Below are positions 35,286-43,280 of a DNA stretch of 64,000 nt, piece after piece. The stretch comes from Streptomyces flaveolus. Its GTDB lineage: Bacteria; Actinomycetota; Actinomycetes; Streptomycetales; Streptomycetaceae. The stretch is from the NCBI RefSeq assembly GCF_000716535.1, contig NZ_JNWV01000021.1:103046-167045 (forward strand). Direction: 5' to 3'. The notes beneath the pieces are model-generated. The model had not been told where the DNA came from, did not search any database, and saw only the letters and a program-made list of their open reading frames with translations. The position numbers and the translations under genes are program-made. Each line of letters opens with the position of its first letter. The first letter of the stretch is position 1.

Positions 35286-36719
35286 GTGGACGACATGAGC
35301 AACACCGCGGGCGGACCGCCGGGACGCGGTCCGCGCCACGCCACGGGACGCGACACCGCGCACGGGGTGCTGCGTGCCCTGACGGTTCTGCTGCTCGTCT
35401 GTCTCACGGCATTCGGCGCGGCCTGCGCGGCGAACGCGGCGGACAGCGCGGACGGCGACGGCCTGGTCAAGGTCTTCGTCGTCCCCGATCCCGCGCAGAC
35501 CGGCGGCACACTCGACACGTTGCGGACGATCGCCGCCGACACGCTGGGCGACGCGTCCCGGTCCGGGGAGATCTTCACGCTCAACCGCGGTCAGACCCAG
35601 CGGGACGGTTCCGCCCTCACCAGCCCCGACGAACCGCTGCACCCGGGCTGGATCCTGCGCCTGCCGCCGGACGCCTCGGGACCCGACGTACAGCTGGCCA
35701 GGGACGGCTCGGTCGCGTCGGGGTCCTCCCCGGGCACCGGGACGGGCACCGCGCCACCGGCGGACGGCGGGGGCGGCACGACGACCTCCGTGTTCACGAT
35801 TCCCCTGGCCGCGGCGATAGCGGTGGTCGTCGCCGTACTGCTCGCGCTGGTCACCGGCGCCCTCGTGGCCAGGGGCAGGACGCGCGCCACGGTCGACGCC
35901 GTCGCGCGGGCGGTCCGCAGGCTGGGAGCGCCGGTACGACGGCGCCGGCGCCTGACCCTGCGCCGCGCACTGGGCCGGCGGCTCGCCGCCGACACCGCGT
36001 CGCTCCGACGCGCGTACGCCGTGCTCGGCGAAGTGACCGCCGCCCCCGAAGGCCGGGAGAGGCCGGTGTACGCGGTGCGCGTGGACGACGCCGGGGCGAC
36101 CGTATGGCTGGAGGCCTCCGACACGGTCGCCCCGCCCTGGCGGCACACCGACGGCACCCGGTGGAGCCGCCCCGCCGGCGGGGCCGCCGCCCCGGCGCCG
36201 GACTCGGCCACCGAGGCCTGTCTGGTGCGGGTGGGTTACGACGCCGAAGGCGAGCCGGTGTTCGTCGACCTCAGCCGGCTGGACGGGGTCCTGAGCGTGA
36301 CCGGCGACCAGTCCGTGGCGAGAGACGTGCTGGGCAACCTGCTGACGGAGATCGCCCTCAGCCGACCGGGCATCCCGGTGACCGTGCTGTCCGGTCCGGA
36401 CAGCGTTCCTCTGCCGGTGCCGGGCACCCTGGTCCAGGTTCCACGCCCCACCGTGCCGACGGCGGGACCGGGCGAACCCGAGGGCGGAACGGTGCGCGCC
36501 ACCGCGTCACGACGTCCGGTCCGGGGGCTGGTCGTCATGACGGGCACCCCGTCCGAGCACGAGGCGGCGGACCTGGCGGCGCTCTGCGGGCCGGGCGGCG
36601 CGGGGTGGACGGGGCTGGTGTACGGCGATGTGGGCGGCGCGCACTGGCGGTGGCACACCGACGCGGACGGGGATGTGGACCTTCCCGTGCTGGGAGTGCG
36701 TCTCATCGTCCCGGCCTGA
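35286..36719 (+). CDS. Membrane protein with LysM-like domain, type VII locus
   Basis: A 477-residue protein. GTG 35286 follows GGAGG with a 6-base spacer. A first membrane segment (VLRALTVLLLVCLTAFGAA, about 28-48) is followed by a LysM-like exported domain (DTLRTIAADTLGDASRSGEIFTLNRGQ ... LHPGWILRLP, about 65-140). A Gly/Pro/Thr linker, a second helix (FTIPLAAAIAVVVAVLLALVTGAL, about 171-195) and a 280-residue cytoplasmic region of unknown fold follow. It could anchor to cell wall glycan outside and interact with EccC inside, replacing a missing Ecc component; this is inference. It is divergent from the toxin gene. Confidence 0.75.
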   Translation: MDDMSNTAGGPPGRGPRHATGRDTAHGVLRALTVLLLVCLTAFGAACAANAADSADGDGLVKVFVVPDPAQTGGTLDTLRTIAADTLGDASRSGEIFTLNRGQTQRDGSALTSPDEPLHPGWILRLPPDASGPDVQLARDGSVASGSSPGTGTGTAPPADGGGGTTTSVFTIPLAAAIAVVVAVLLALVTGALVARGRTRATVDAVARAVRRLGAPVRRRRRLTLRRALGRRLAADTASLRRAYAVLGEVTAAPEGRERPVYAVRVDDAGATVWLEASDTVAPPWRHTDGTRWSRPAGGAAAPAPDSATEACLVRVGYDAEGEPVFVDLSRLDGVLSVTGDQSVARDVLGNLLTEIALSRPGIPVTVLSGPDSVPLPVPGTLVQVPRPTVPTAGPGEPEGGTVRATASRRPVRGLVVMTGTPSEHEAADLAALCGPGGAGWTGLVYGDVGGAHWRWHTDADGDVDLPVLGVRLIVPA

Positions 36720-36759
36720 GTCCCCCGCCCGCCTCGCCGGCTCGACCGGTGTCGTGCGG

Positions 36760-36965
36760 GTCGAGAGCGGCCAGAGTGTGGCGAGCGCGCGACTCGGGAG
36801 GTGATGCCGAGTTCGGGGTGGGTCCGGTACAGGTGCGTGCGTTCTCGTGGTGCGACGCGACGGGAGCGGTCGTTCGGCGATCTGCCTGGTGTCGGTCCGG
36901 TGGCCGCCGGCGTGGCGATCTCCCACTCCCGAGCGGTCAGTGCGCCCTTCCCCGGCTGCGCGGTG
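36760..36965 (-). pseudogene. Relic of a LuxR-type regulator C-terminus
   Basis: Minus-strand sequence in three frames gives pieces of a LuxR helix-turn-helix: GALTAREWEIA, then TDTRQIAER and SRRTTRTH, then HLYRTHPELGITSRV. These line up with the HTH of the LuxR regulator at 62716-62914 (SPRTVSSHLYRVFPKLGITSR). At least three indels break it. The rest of 36720-37429 shows no gene. Confidence 0.7.
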
Positions 36966-37429
36966 ACCGGCGTGCCATGGCGCCGGCGCGCAGTCCGGTC
37001 GTGGCACGCGTCATCCGGGGCCGCGCCCACCTTCTCGAATGCCTGCGCTACCTGGGTCTGGTGCTCGCGGGGGCTTCCGTCCTGAGGCGCCGGCGTCGCG
37101 GGTGTTCGCCGTGGAAGACCCGGGAGGCAGGGGGCGAGGGCTCCGGGCGGGCCGAGGGCGGTGGCATGCCGGTGGGCGGCCTCGGAAGTCGTCGGCGCCG
37201 AGGGCGGTGACCGTGCTGCTCAGCCAGGACGAGGCCTTCACCGGCCTGCGGGTGTGTCACCCCTCACACGTGCCGGATGTGCGGAACCGGGGCCGTAACG
37301 GTGACTGGGTGTGCGCGCGCCGCTCGGCTCACGGCAATTCCTGTCCTCGCCGACGCGGCGGGCGACGCAGTGGCGCGCCGACCGTCGCTTCGGGGGGCGC
37401 TACCCCCTGGGGAAAGCGCTGGGGCCGGA

Positions 37430-37627
37430 CTACAGCCCCATGTCGAGCGCGAGGCACGAGAAGTACTGCCACGAGCCCTCGGGGTTGTACGAGACGTTCG
37501 CCGTGCCGCCCTTCTCGACCTCCACCTCTTGGGTCATGTCCTCGAAGCGGATGCGCTCGGGAAGCTTGCCGAAGCGAGCGTGCCGCACCGCCGCGGCGGC
37601 TGCATCACCGGGGAGTTCCTTGTTCAT
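37430..37627 (-). CDS. Small protein of unknown function
   Basis: A 65-residue protein starting at ATG 37627 with GTGGAGC upstream; an ATG two codons earlier is too close to the ribosome site. The N-terminus is helical and alanine-rich (DAAAAAVRHARF), the C-terminus ends in EGSWQYFSCLALDMGL with a single cysteine. No signal peptide. No family recognised. A copy of the 21-bp palindrome lies about 80 bases upstream (37705-37725), so it may belong to the same regulon as ohr and the hydrolase. Confidence 0.6.
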   Translation of the reverse strand: MNKELPGDAAAAAVRHARFGKLPERIRFEDMTQEVEVEKGGTANVSYNPEGSWQYFSCLALDMGL

Positions 37628-37704
37628 GACCATGCTCCACTTCGTCGATCGTGGATGTCGTCCTCGTTTCTGCCGGGGACGACTATCAGCGTGCACCGCC
37701 CCTC

Positions 37705-37725
37705 GTCACCTGTCAAGGCGGTGAC
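37705..37725. promoter_or_regulatory. 21-bp palindrome, site 3
   Basis: GTCACC at 37705-37710, nine bases, GGTGAC at 37720-37725. On the minus strand it contains TTGACA, a perfect -35 hexamer, pointing towards the small gene at 37430-37627. It lies between that gene and the hydrolase stop at 37740. Confidence 0.6.
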
Positions 37726-37739
37726 GCGTGTGCCGCTGG

Positions 37740-38780
37740 TCACCTCATGGCGTCGACTTCGAGGATCGCGGCGGTGAACGCCTCGGGTCGCTCCTGGGGC
37801 AGGTTGTGGCCGGCCCCCGGGACGACGTGGTGCGTCCAGGGGCCCGTGAAGTGGGCGGCGTACCCGCTTCCGTCGGTCGCCGGGATGACTCCGTCGGCCT
37901 GCCCGTCCAGGGTGACCGTGGGGACGGTGATCTTCGGCTGGTCCAGCAGCCTGCGCTCCAGTCCGGCGTACCGGGGGTCGCCCGGGGCGTCGGCCAGGCG
38001 GTGCCGGTAGCTGTGGATCACCACGTCGACGTAGTCGGGGTTGGTCCACAGCTCGGCCGCCTGCGCGAACTCCGCCTCGGTGAACTGCCATTCGGGCGAG
38101 TTGCGGTGCCAGACGACGCGGGCGAGGTCCTCGCGGTTGCGCAGCAGCCCCTTCCGCCCTCGCTCGGTGAGGAAGTAGAAGAAGTACCAGTAGCCCGACT
38201 CGATCGAGGGGGCCAGCGGCTCCTCGGCGACGGCGAGGTTCTGGATGAGGTAGCCGTTCACGGAGACCAGGCCGGTGCAGCGCTGCGGCCACAGCGCGGC
38301 GGCGACGTCGGCGGCGCGGCCGCCCCAGTCGTACCCGGCGTACAGGGCCCGCGGGATGCGCAGCGCGTCCATGAAGGCGATGAGGTCCGCGCCGAGCGCG
38401 GCCTGCTCACCGGACCGGAAGGTGCCCTCGCGCAGGAACCGGGTCTCCCCGTGGCCGCGCAGGTACGGGATGTAGCAGCGGTATCCGCGCCGGGCGAGCG
38501 CGGGGGCCACCTCGGCGTAGGAGCCGACGGGGCTGAACGGCCAGCCGTGCAGAAGGATCACCGGCTTTCCGTGGGCCGGGCCGACCGCGTGATAGGCGAT
38601 GTCCAGGACGTCGGTACGGGCCAAGCGCACCGGTCCCAGATCGTGCGCGGCCGGTCCGGTCGACGCCTTGACGGCCGCCGTGCCCGTGTCCGCCGACGCC
38701 CGGCCGGCCCCGGCGAGACCGGCGGCCCCCGTCGCCGCTGCCGCCGTCATGGCCTGGGTCAGTCTCCGCCTGCTGATCAT
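37740..38780 (-). CDS. Exported epoxide-hydrolase-like alpha/beta hydrolase
   Basis: A 346-residue alpha/beta hydrolase. A twin-arginine type signal (MISRRRLTQA followed by an Ala/Gly-rich hydrophobic segment ending GRASA) suggests export in folded form. PVILLHGWPFS is the oxyanion loop, ALYAGYDWGGRAADV carries the nucleophile aspartate as in epoxide hydrolases and dehalogenases, LDGQADGVIP probably the acid and GAGHNLPQERP the histidine. ATG 38780 follows GAGGAAG. A broken relative lies at 63364. Its upstream region holds site 5 of the palindrome (38840-38860), suggesting shared control. Confidence 0.88.
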   Translation of the reverse strand: MISRRRLTQAMTAAAATGAAGLAGAGRASADTGTAAVKASTGPAAHDLGPVRLARTDVLDIAYHAVGPAHGKPVILLHGWPFSPVGSYAEVAPALARRGYRCYIPYLRGHGETRFLREGTFRSGEQAALGADLIAFMDALRIPRALYAGYDWGGRAADVAAALWPQRCTGLVSVNGYLIQNLAVAEEPLAPSIESGYWYFFYFLTERGRKGLLRNREDLARVVWHRNSPEWQFTEAEFAQAAELWTNPDYVDVVIHSYRHRLADAPGDPRYAGLERRLLDQPKITVPTVTLDGQADGVIPATDGSGYAAHFTGPWTHHVVPGAGHNLPQERPEAFTAAILEVDAMR

Positions 38781-38839
38781 GTCGCTTCCTCGTGTTCGGT
38801 CCGGAGCGTGCGAGACACATGTGCACACACGCACCATGC

Positions 38840-38860
38840 GTCACCGATCTAACTGGTAAC
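38840..38860. promoter_or_regulatory. 21-bp palindrome, site 5 (upstream of hydrolase)
   Basis: GTCACC at 38840-38845, nine bases, GGTAAC at 38855-38860, one base from the consensus. It lies 60-80 bases upstream of the hydrolase start at 38780. Confidence 0.5.
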
Positions 38861-39070
38861 GAGGATCTCCGTGCCGGACGCCGCTGTCAAGGAACCAACA
38901 GCAGGGAGGCACCGTCGAGTTGCGTAGGAAGATGTGCGAGCAGGAGCTCACCGGGTGTGTCGTGCTCCAGGGGTGGGTGGCGTCTTCGGCCGGCGAGGAG
39001 TGGAGCCCCTGCCAGGGGTTTCGTGCGGATCAGTCGGTTGTTGGTCGGGTGAGCCGCCGCCCCACAGGCC

Positions 39071-39364
39071 TTGGCCGAACACTGTCCGGCCCGTTACCTG
39101 GTCGGCTACGTGGACGGTCGTCCGGTCTGTTCGGCCGAAGTGTTTCATCACGCGGGGGTTGCCGGGATCTACAACATCTGCACCCTGGCCGCCCACCGCC
39201 GACGTGGCTACGGCGGTGCCATCACGCTCGCCGCACTCCACACCGCCCGCGACCGAGAGCACCGCATCGCGGTGCTGCAGGCGTCCGCCGACGGTGAGCC
39301 CGTATACCGCCGCCTGGGATTCCGTTCCTGCGGCCAGTTCACCGAACACACCATCAACCCCTGA
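39071..39364 (+). pseudogene. C-terminal half of a GNAT acetyltransferase
   Basis: A 97-residue frame from TTG 39071. [46 protein letters not shown] and [28 protein letters not shown] are the second half of a GNAT fold, with the acetyl-CoA loop RRRGYG. The first half usual for this family is absent and no ribosome site precedes the TTG, so it is probably a 5'-truncated gene. If translated, it may still bind acetyl-CoA but is unlikely to be fully functional. Confidence 0.6.
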
Positions 39365-39423
39365 ACGCCGAGAACTCCACACGCTGTCTGCCCATTCTTC
39401 GTGGCCGCCTTCTTCGCCGCGGT

Positions 39424-40737
39424 CTATTTGGCAGGCTGTTTCTTCGCGGCGGCCCACTTCGGCTGTGGCGGCTCGTGCACCTCGGCCGGGCCGGTGGACT
39501 CTCCCCGAGAGGCCTTGGCCTTCCGCTTCTCCTCCTCGTCGCGGTGCGCGTCCGCCGCCTCGGCGCCGGCCTGCGCGGTCCTGGAGCGCCGGCGTGCGTC
39601 GGTTGCCCAGACGATCAGCGCACAGGTCGCGAATGCGGCCCCGAGACGGCTGGAGGCGGCCCAGCCGTGGGAGGTGAAGACGGAGGTGGTGGCGGCTGCG
39701 CCGAGGGCGGAGCCGAGGGAGTAGAAGACCATGTAGCCGCCGATGACGCTGCTGGTGCGCTCCGGGTGTGCGGTGGTGAGCACGTGCTGGTTGCTCACGT
39801 GCACGACCTGGACCGAGAAGTCGAGCACCACGATGCCGATGGCGAGCAGCCACAGGGACCAGGACAGCTGCGCGGTCGCGGCCCAGGAGACGATGAGCAG
39901 CAGCAGCGCGAGGCCGCTGATCGGGATCGCCCGTCCCGCGTCCGCCCACCGCCCCGCACGTGCCGCGCCCAGAGCGCCGGCGAGTCCGGCGATGCCGAAC
40001 AGTCCGATCTGGGTCTCGCTCAGGTGCCACGGTGCGTGCGCCAGCGGCAGGGACAGGCCACTCCACAGAGTGCCGAACGACGCGAACAGGAAGAACGCGA
40101 TGAGACCGCGCGTCAGGAACAGACGCTGCCCGAACAGCCCGCCGAGCGAGACGACGGCCTGTCGGTAGCCCGCGGGCCGGCGGGAGCCGTCCTCGGGCGG
40201 CAGTACGCGCAGGACGAGGGCGGCGAGGGCGAGGCCGAGCACGCCGAGCACGGCGTACATGCTGCGCCAGCCCCACACCTGCGCGAGCACGCCGGTGACA
40301 AACCGCGCGCCCAGGATGCCCACCACCACACCCGACGTCACGACACCGATGTTGCGTCCGCGCTCGGCGGGCGGCGAGACCGTCGCGGCGTAGGCCACCG
40401 TGGTCTGTACCACGACCGCGAACATGCCGGCCAGGGCGAGCCCGGCGAAGGCCGTCCACGCGGCCGAAGCCGCGGCCGTCACGAACAGGCCGGCCGCGGT
40501 GACGGTCATGTGCACCGCGATGAGCCGGCGCCTGTTGGCGACCACGTCGCCGAGCGGCACGAGCAGTACCAGACCGACCAGATAGCCGAACTGGCCGGTG
40601 GAGACGATCCACCCGGCGTGCTGTGCCGGCACCCCGAGGCTGTCTCCCATGGGCGGCAGCACCGTTTGCGCAGCGTAGATGCTCGCCACCGCGACACCGC
40701 ACACGGTCGCGAGGAGTAACCGTCGCCAGACGTCCAT
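39424..40737 (-). CDS. Major facilitator superfamily transporter
   Basis: A 437-residue membrane protein with about 12 hydrophobic segments. The motif-A-like VPLGDVVANRRRLI between helices 2 and 3 and RGRNIGVVTSGVVVGILGARFVTGVL near helix 5 match drug:proton antiporters. The C-terminal 60 residues are an unusually long charged tail (EEEKRKAKASRGESTG ... KWAAAKKQPAK). It probably exports a small toxic compound. ATG 40737 follows GGGGAG; GTG 40749 is also in frame. Divergent from the HxlR regulator, which probably controls it. Confidence 0.88.
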   Translation of the reverse strand: MDVWRRLLLATVCGVAVASIYAAQTVLPPMGDSLGVPAQHAGWIVSTGQFGYLVGLVLLVPLGDVVANRRRLIAVHMTVTAAGLFVTAAASAAWTAFAGLALAGMFAVVVQTTVAYAATVSPPAERGRNIGVVTSGVVVGILGARFVTGVLAQVWGWRSMYAVLGVLGLALAALVLRVLPPEDGSRRPAGYRQAVVSLGGLFGQRLFLTRGLIAFFLFASFGTLWSGLSLPLAHAPWHLSETQIGLFGIAGLAGALGAARAGRWADAGRAIPISGLALLLLIVSWAATAQLSWSLWLLAIGIVVLDFSVQVVHVSNQHVLTTAHPERTSSVIGGYMVFYSLGSALGAAATTSVFTSHGWAASSRLGAAFATCALIVWATDARRRSRTAQAGAEAADAHRDEEEKRKAKASRGESTGPAEVHEPPQPKWAAAKKQPAK

Positions 40738-40763
40738 CGCACTCCCCACAAAATGAGTAGCAA

Positions 40764-40802
40764 ATTGAAACTATTTTGACCGTAGGGCATGATGGTTTCA
40801 AT
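40764..40802. promoter_or_regulatory. Inverted repeat between MFS and HxlR genes
   Basis: ATTGAAAC (40764-40771) and its exact complement GTTTCAAT (40795-40802) are separated by 23 bases, in an AT-rich 87-base divergent intergenic region. It is a plausible binding site for the HxlR protein. Confidence 0.5.
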
Positions 40803-40824
40803 CCGCAACTCATCGGGAGGTGTC

Positions 40825-41298
40825 ATGCCGCGCCCCTCCACGGGCACTCCGAGCCCCGCCTGGACCGATCCCGACTGCCCGGTGGCCCGCACGCTCGACC
40901 TCGTCGGTGACCGGTGGAGCCTCCTGGTCGTCCGGGACGCGATGGACGGCGCACGGTCCTTCACCGAGTTCCAGCAACGGACCGGCATCGCCCGCAACAT
41001 CCTCACCGACCGCCTGCGCAAGCTCACCGCCCACGGAGTCCTGACCCAGCAGACCGCGCCCTCGGGCCGCCGCCTGCAGTACGTCCTCACCGACGTCGGC
41101 CGCGATCTCTTCCCCGTCCTGCTCACCCTCCGCCAGTGGGGGGAACGCCACGCCTTCGAACCCGGCGAGACCCACTCCACCCTGGTCGACCGGCAGGGCG
41201 CCCGTGTGCCGGACATCAGGCCGACCGGCGCCGACGGTGCCCTCCTCGACGCCGACACCACTCACGTGCAGAAGACCGGCGGCGAACGACAGCGGTGA
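40825..41298 (+). CDS. HxlR-family transcriptional regulator
   Basis: A 157-residue winged-helix protein. CPVARTLDLVGDRWSLLVVRDAM is the HxlR signature with its cysteine, followed by RSFTEFQQRTGIARNILTDRLRKLTAHGVL (recognition helix) and RRLQYVLTDVGRDLFPVLLTLRQWGERH. The N-terminal cysteine in this family often senses reactive electrophiles or quinones. ATG 40825 follows GGGAGG; upstream in-frame starts are less likely. Divergent from the MFS transporter, its probable target. Confidence 0.9.
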   Translation: MPRPSTGTPSPAWTDPDCPVARTLDLVGDRWSLLVVRDAMDGARSFTEFQQRTGIARNILTDRLRKLTAHGVLTQQTAPSGRRLQYVLTDVGRDLFPVLLTLRQWGERHAFEPGETHSTLVDRQGARVPDIRPTGADGALLDADTTHVQKTGGERQR

Positions 41299-41379
41299 GG
41301 CGACGGCCGGCGAGACGGTCAGCGCCCGCGCTCGGGCACGCGCAGCGACGCGGTGTGCCCGGCCGGTTCACGGGCGGCA

Positions 41380-41755
41380 CCGGCAGGCCAGACGACCTGC
41401 CAGGTGCACCTTCGTACTCAGCCCGCCGCGAGAGCGTCCGAGAGCGTGGTCGGCTGGTTCACCGGAGCGGGCCGCCCCCTTTTACGTGCCCCGGCGGCGT
41501 GCTGGTGAGCCCGGATGACCGCGGAGCCAACCGACACCGCCCAGTCGATGTCGTCGTCGGCGTCCGCCGCCGACAGGACAGCGGCGAGGATCATCTCCCA
41601 GGTGCCGTCGATGGCCCACCTGATCAGCAGGGGGAGTTGGTGCGGTACTTCCACGCGATGGCCTCAAGAGTGCGACGGTGGTCGGCCCACCGCCGGCCAC
41701 GAACCGGATCGGCCGGCATCAACGGCTCGATCCGGTCCCACATCGCATCAGTCAT
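41380..41755 (-). pseudogene. IS5-family transposase relic
   Basis: ATG 41755 begins MTDAMWDRIEPLMPADPVRGRRWADHRRTLEAIAWKYRTNSP in pieces, the usual IS5/IS4 N-terminus, which runs into a stop near 41640. The protein resumes in another frame as LIRWAIDGTWEMILAAVLSAADADDDIDWAVSVGSAVIRAHQHAAGAR, then after another shift LSTKVHLA near 41395. About ten codons between SP and LIRW are missing. The downstream catalytic region is absent. An imperfect terminal-repeat-like palindrome (ATCGGA...TCCGAT) lies just beyond, near 41760-41779. The element can no longer move. Confidence 0.8.
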
Positions 41756-41810
41756 CACTAATCGGACAGACACATCCGATCAACTGCCTTACCGACCGAA
41801 GAGACACGCG

Positions 41811-42446
41811 CTAGGCCCCGGCGGGGCGCCGGTAGGCGCCGTGCCACCAGATCCGGGCGAGTTCGCGGGCGAAGACGGCGTCACCGGTGCCGTCGTCGAC
41901 GCGGATGTGGTGCGCGATCGCCTGGGCGCCTCCCCAGACGATGATCCGGCTCGCGGCGACGGCGTCGAGGTCGGCCGGTGTCGAGCCGGCGGCCTGTTCG
42001 GACAGCAGGGTCCTCAGCACCGCCTCGTCGAAACCTTCGAGGTCGGCGGTGTAGAAGTCGCCGACTGCGGAGTCGTAGGACGCCGCCTCACGGACCGCGG
42101 TGAGCACACCCTGGTGGGCGCGGTGGATGGCGATCACGTCCTCGAAGAAGCGGGCGAACCGGTCGGCCCCGTCCTGCCCGGCGCCCGGCTCCCACTGCCG
42201 TGCCAGCGTCAGCAGTGACTCCCGCAGCTCGTCGGTGAGCCGCACCAGGACGTCCGACTTGCTGTGGAAGTGCGCGTAGAACGTGGCCCGGGACACGCCC
42301 GCCTCGTCGAGGATCCGCTGGACACTGATCTCCGAGAAGGCTTCCCCGGAATCGAGCAGCCGCTCCAGGGTGGACATCACCTGCGCCCGGGTCGCGGCCG
42401 ACCGCGCGGCATGGTGGTCGGCCTGGCGTCGGGTCACGGGTCTCAT
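41811..42446 (-). CDS. TetR-family transcriptional regulator
   Basis: A 211-residue regulator. The N-terminal HTH is SEISVQRILDEAGVSRATFYAHFHSKSDVLVRLTDEL (about residues 38-73). The rest is the helical ligand-binding domain. ATG 42446 has GGAAGG with a 6-base spacer. It is the last gene of the operon SDR (43281), hydrolase (42502), regulator, with short gaps of 68 and 55 bases. It probably represses this operon and responds to a substrate or product of the two enzymes. Confidence 0.88.
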   Translation of the reverse strand: MRPVTRRQADHHAARSAATRAQVMSTLERLLDSGEAFSEISVQRILDEAGVSRATFYAHFHSKSDVLVRLTDELRESLLTLARQWEPGAGQDGADRFARFFEDVIAIHRAHQGVLTAVREAASYDSAVGDFYTADLEGFDEAVLRTLLSEQAAGSTPADLDAVAASRIIVWGGAQAIAHHIRVDDGTGDAVFARELARIWWHGAYRRPAGA

Positions 42447-42501
42447 CGGGTACCTTCCGGGCATCGTGCGGTTCCGCGGCTCGGCAGGCCGCTCCAGCAC
42501 C

Positions 42502-43212
42502 CTATGCCGGAGTGCCGTGCGCGATGTGTTCGAGGAGGTCGGCCAGCTTGTCGGGCATGGAGAGCAGCGGGGTGTGCCCGCTGGGGAGGTGATGCGTGGC
42601 ACCGGTCCGCTCGGCGAACGGCTCCTGGTAGGCCGGGGGCAGGCTTCGGTCGTCGTCGCAGAGGACGTAGCTGCTGTTGATGTCCTTCCAGCCGACCAGG
42701 CTCACCGGCTCGGCGAAGGAGAGCGCGGTCTGGGGCCGCAGCCGTGCCAGAGCGGCCTCCCTCTTGTCCTCGGGCACGTCGTTGTAGAGCGTCACCGCCG
42801 GGTCCTCCCGGACGGGGATGACACCCTCCACCGTGGCGGGGTCGGGCTGCTCACCGCCGAAGCACGTCATGAGGCTCTCCCCCTCGTCCAGGGCGAAAGC
42901 GGCCACGTACACGATGTGGGACACGTTGGCGGCTCCCGCGGTCGCCTGGGTGACCGGAGCGCCCGCGTAGGAGTGCGCGACGACCACCAGGGGCGCCCCG
43001 AGGGAGTCGATCTTCTCGCGGATCACCCGGGCGTCGTCCAGCAGGCCGGGAAGCCGCCCGCCGGACCCCTCGGGGACGACGCTCGGCAGGTCGACCGTGT
43101 GGCTCGTCCAGCCCCGGTCGGCAAGGACGTCCTGAAGCTCTCGCCAGCACCATGACCCGTGCCACGCCCCGTGCACCAGGAGGAACTGGGGGCTTCGCGT
43201 GGTCTCGTTCAT
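42502..43212 (-). CDS. Alpha/beta hydrolase (esterase-like)
   Basis: A 236-residue alpha/beta hydrolase resembling salicylate-esterase/hydroxynitrile-lyase-type proteins. LVHGAWHGSWCWREL is the family N-terminus, VVAHSYAGAPV the nucleophile elbow (serine in HSY), and HHLPSGHTPLLSMPDKLADLL contains the histidine. ATG 43212 follows AAGGAACGAG. It lies between an SDR and a TetR gene in one operon. Substrate unknown; hydrolysis of a small ester is likely. Confidence 0.87.
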   Translation of the reverse strand: MNETTRSPQFLLVHGAWHGSWCWRELQDVLADRGWTSHTVDLPSVVPEGSGGRLPGLLDDARVIREKIDSLGAPLVVVAHSYAGAPVTQATAGAANVSHIVYVAAFALDEGESLMTCFGGEQPDPATVEGVIPVREDPAVTLYNDVPEDKREAALARLRPQTALSFAEPVSLVGWKDINSSYVLCDDDRSLPPAYQEPFAERTGATHHLPSGHTPLLSMPDKLADLLEHIAHGTPA

Positions 43213-43280
43213 CTCGTTCCTTCGCTTGTCCGCGCGGCCGCGGGGGCTCGGCCCCGCATCGTTCACAGGGGTCAGGGGGG

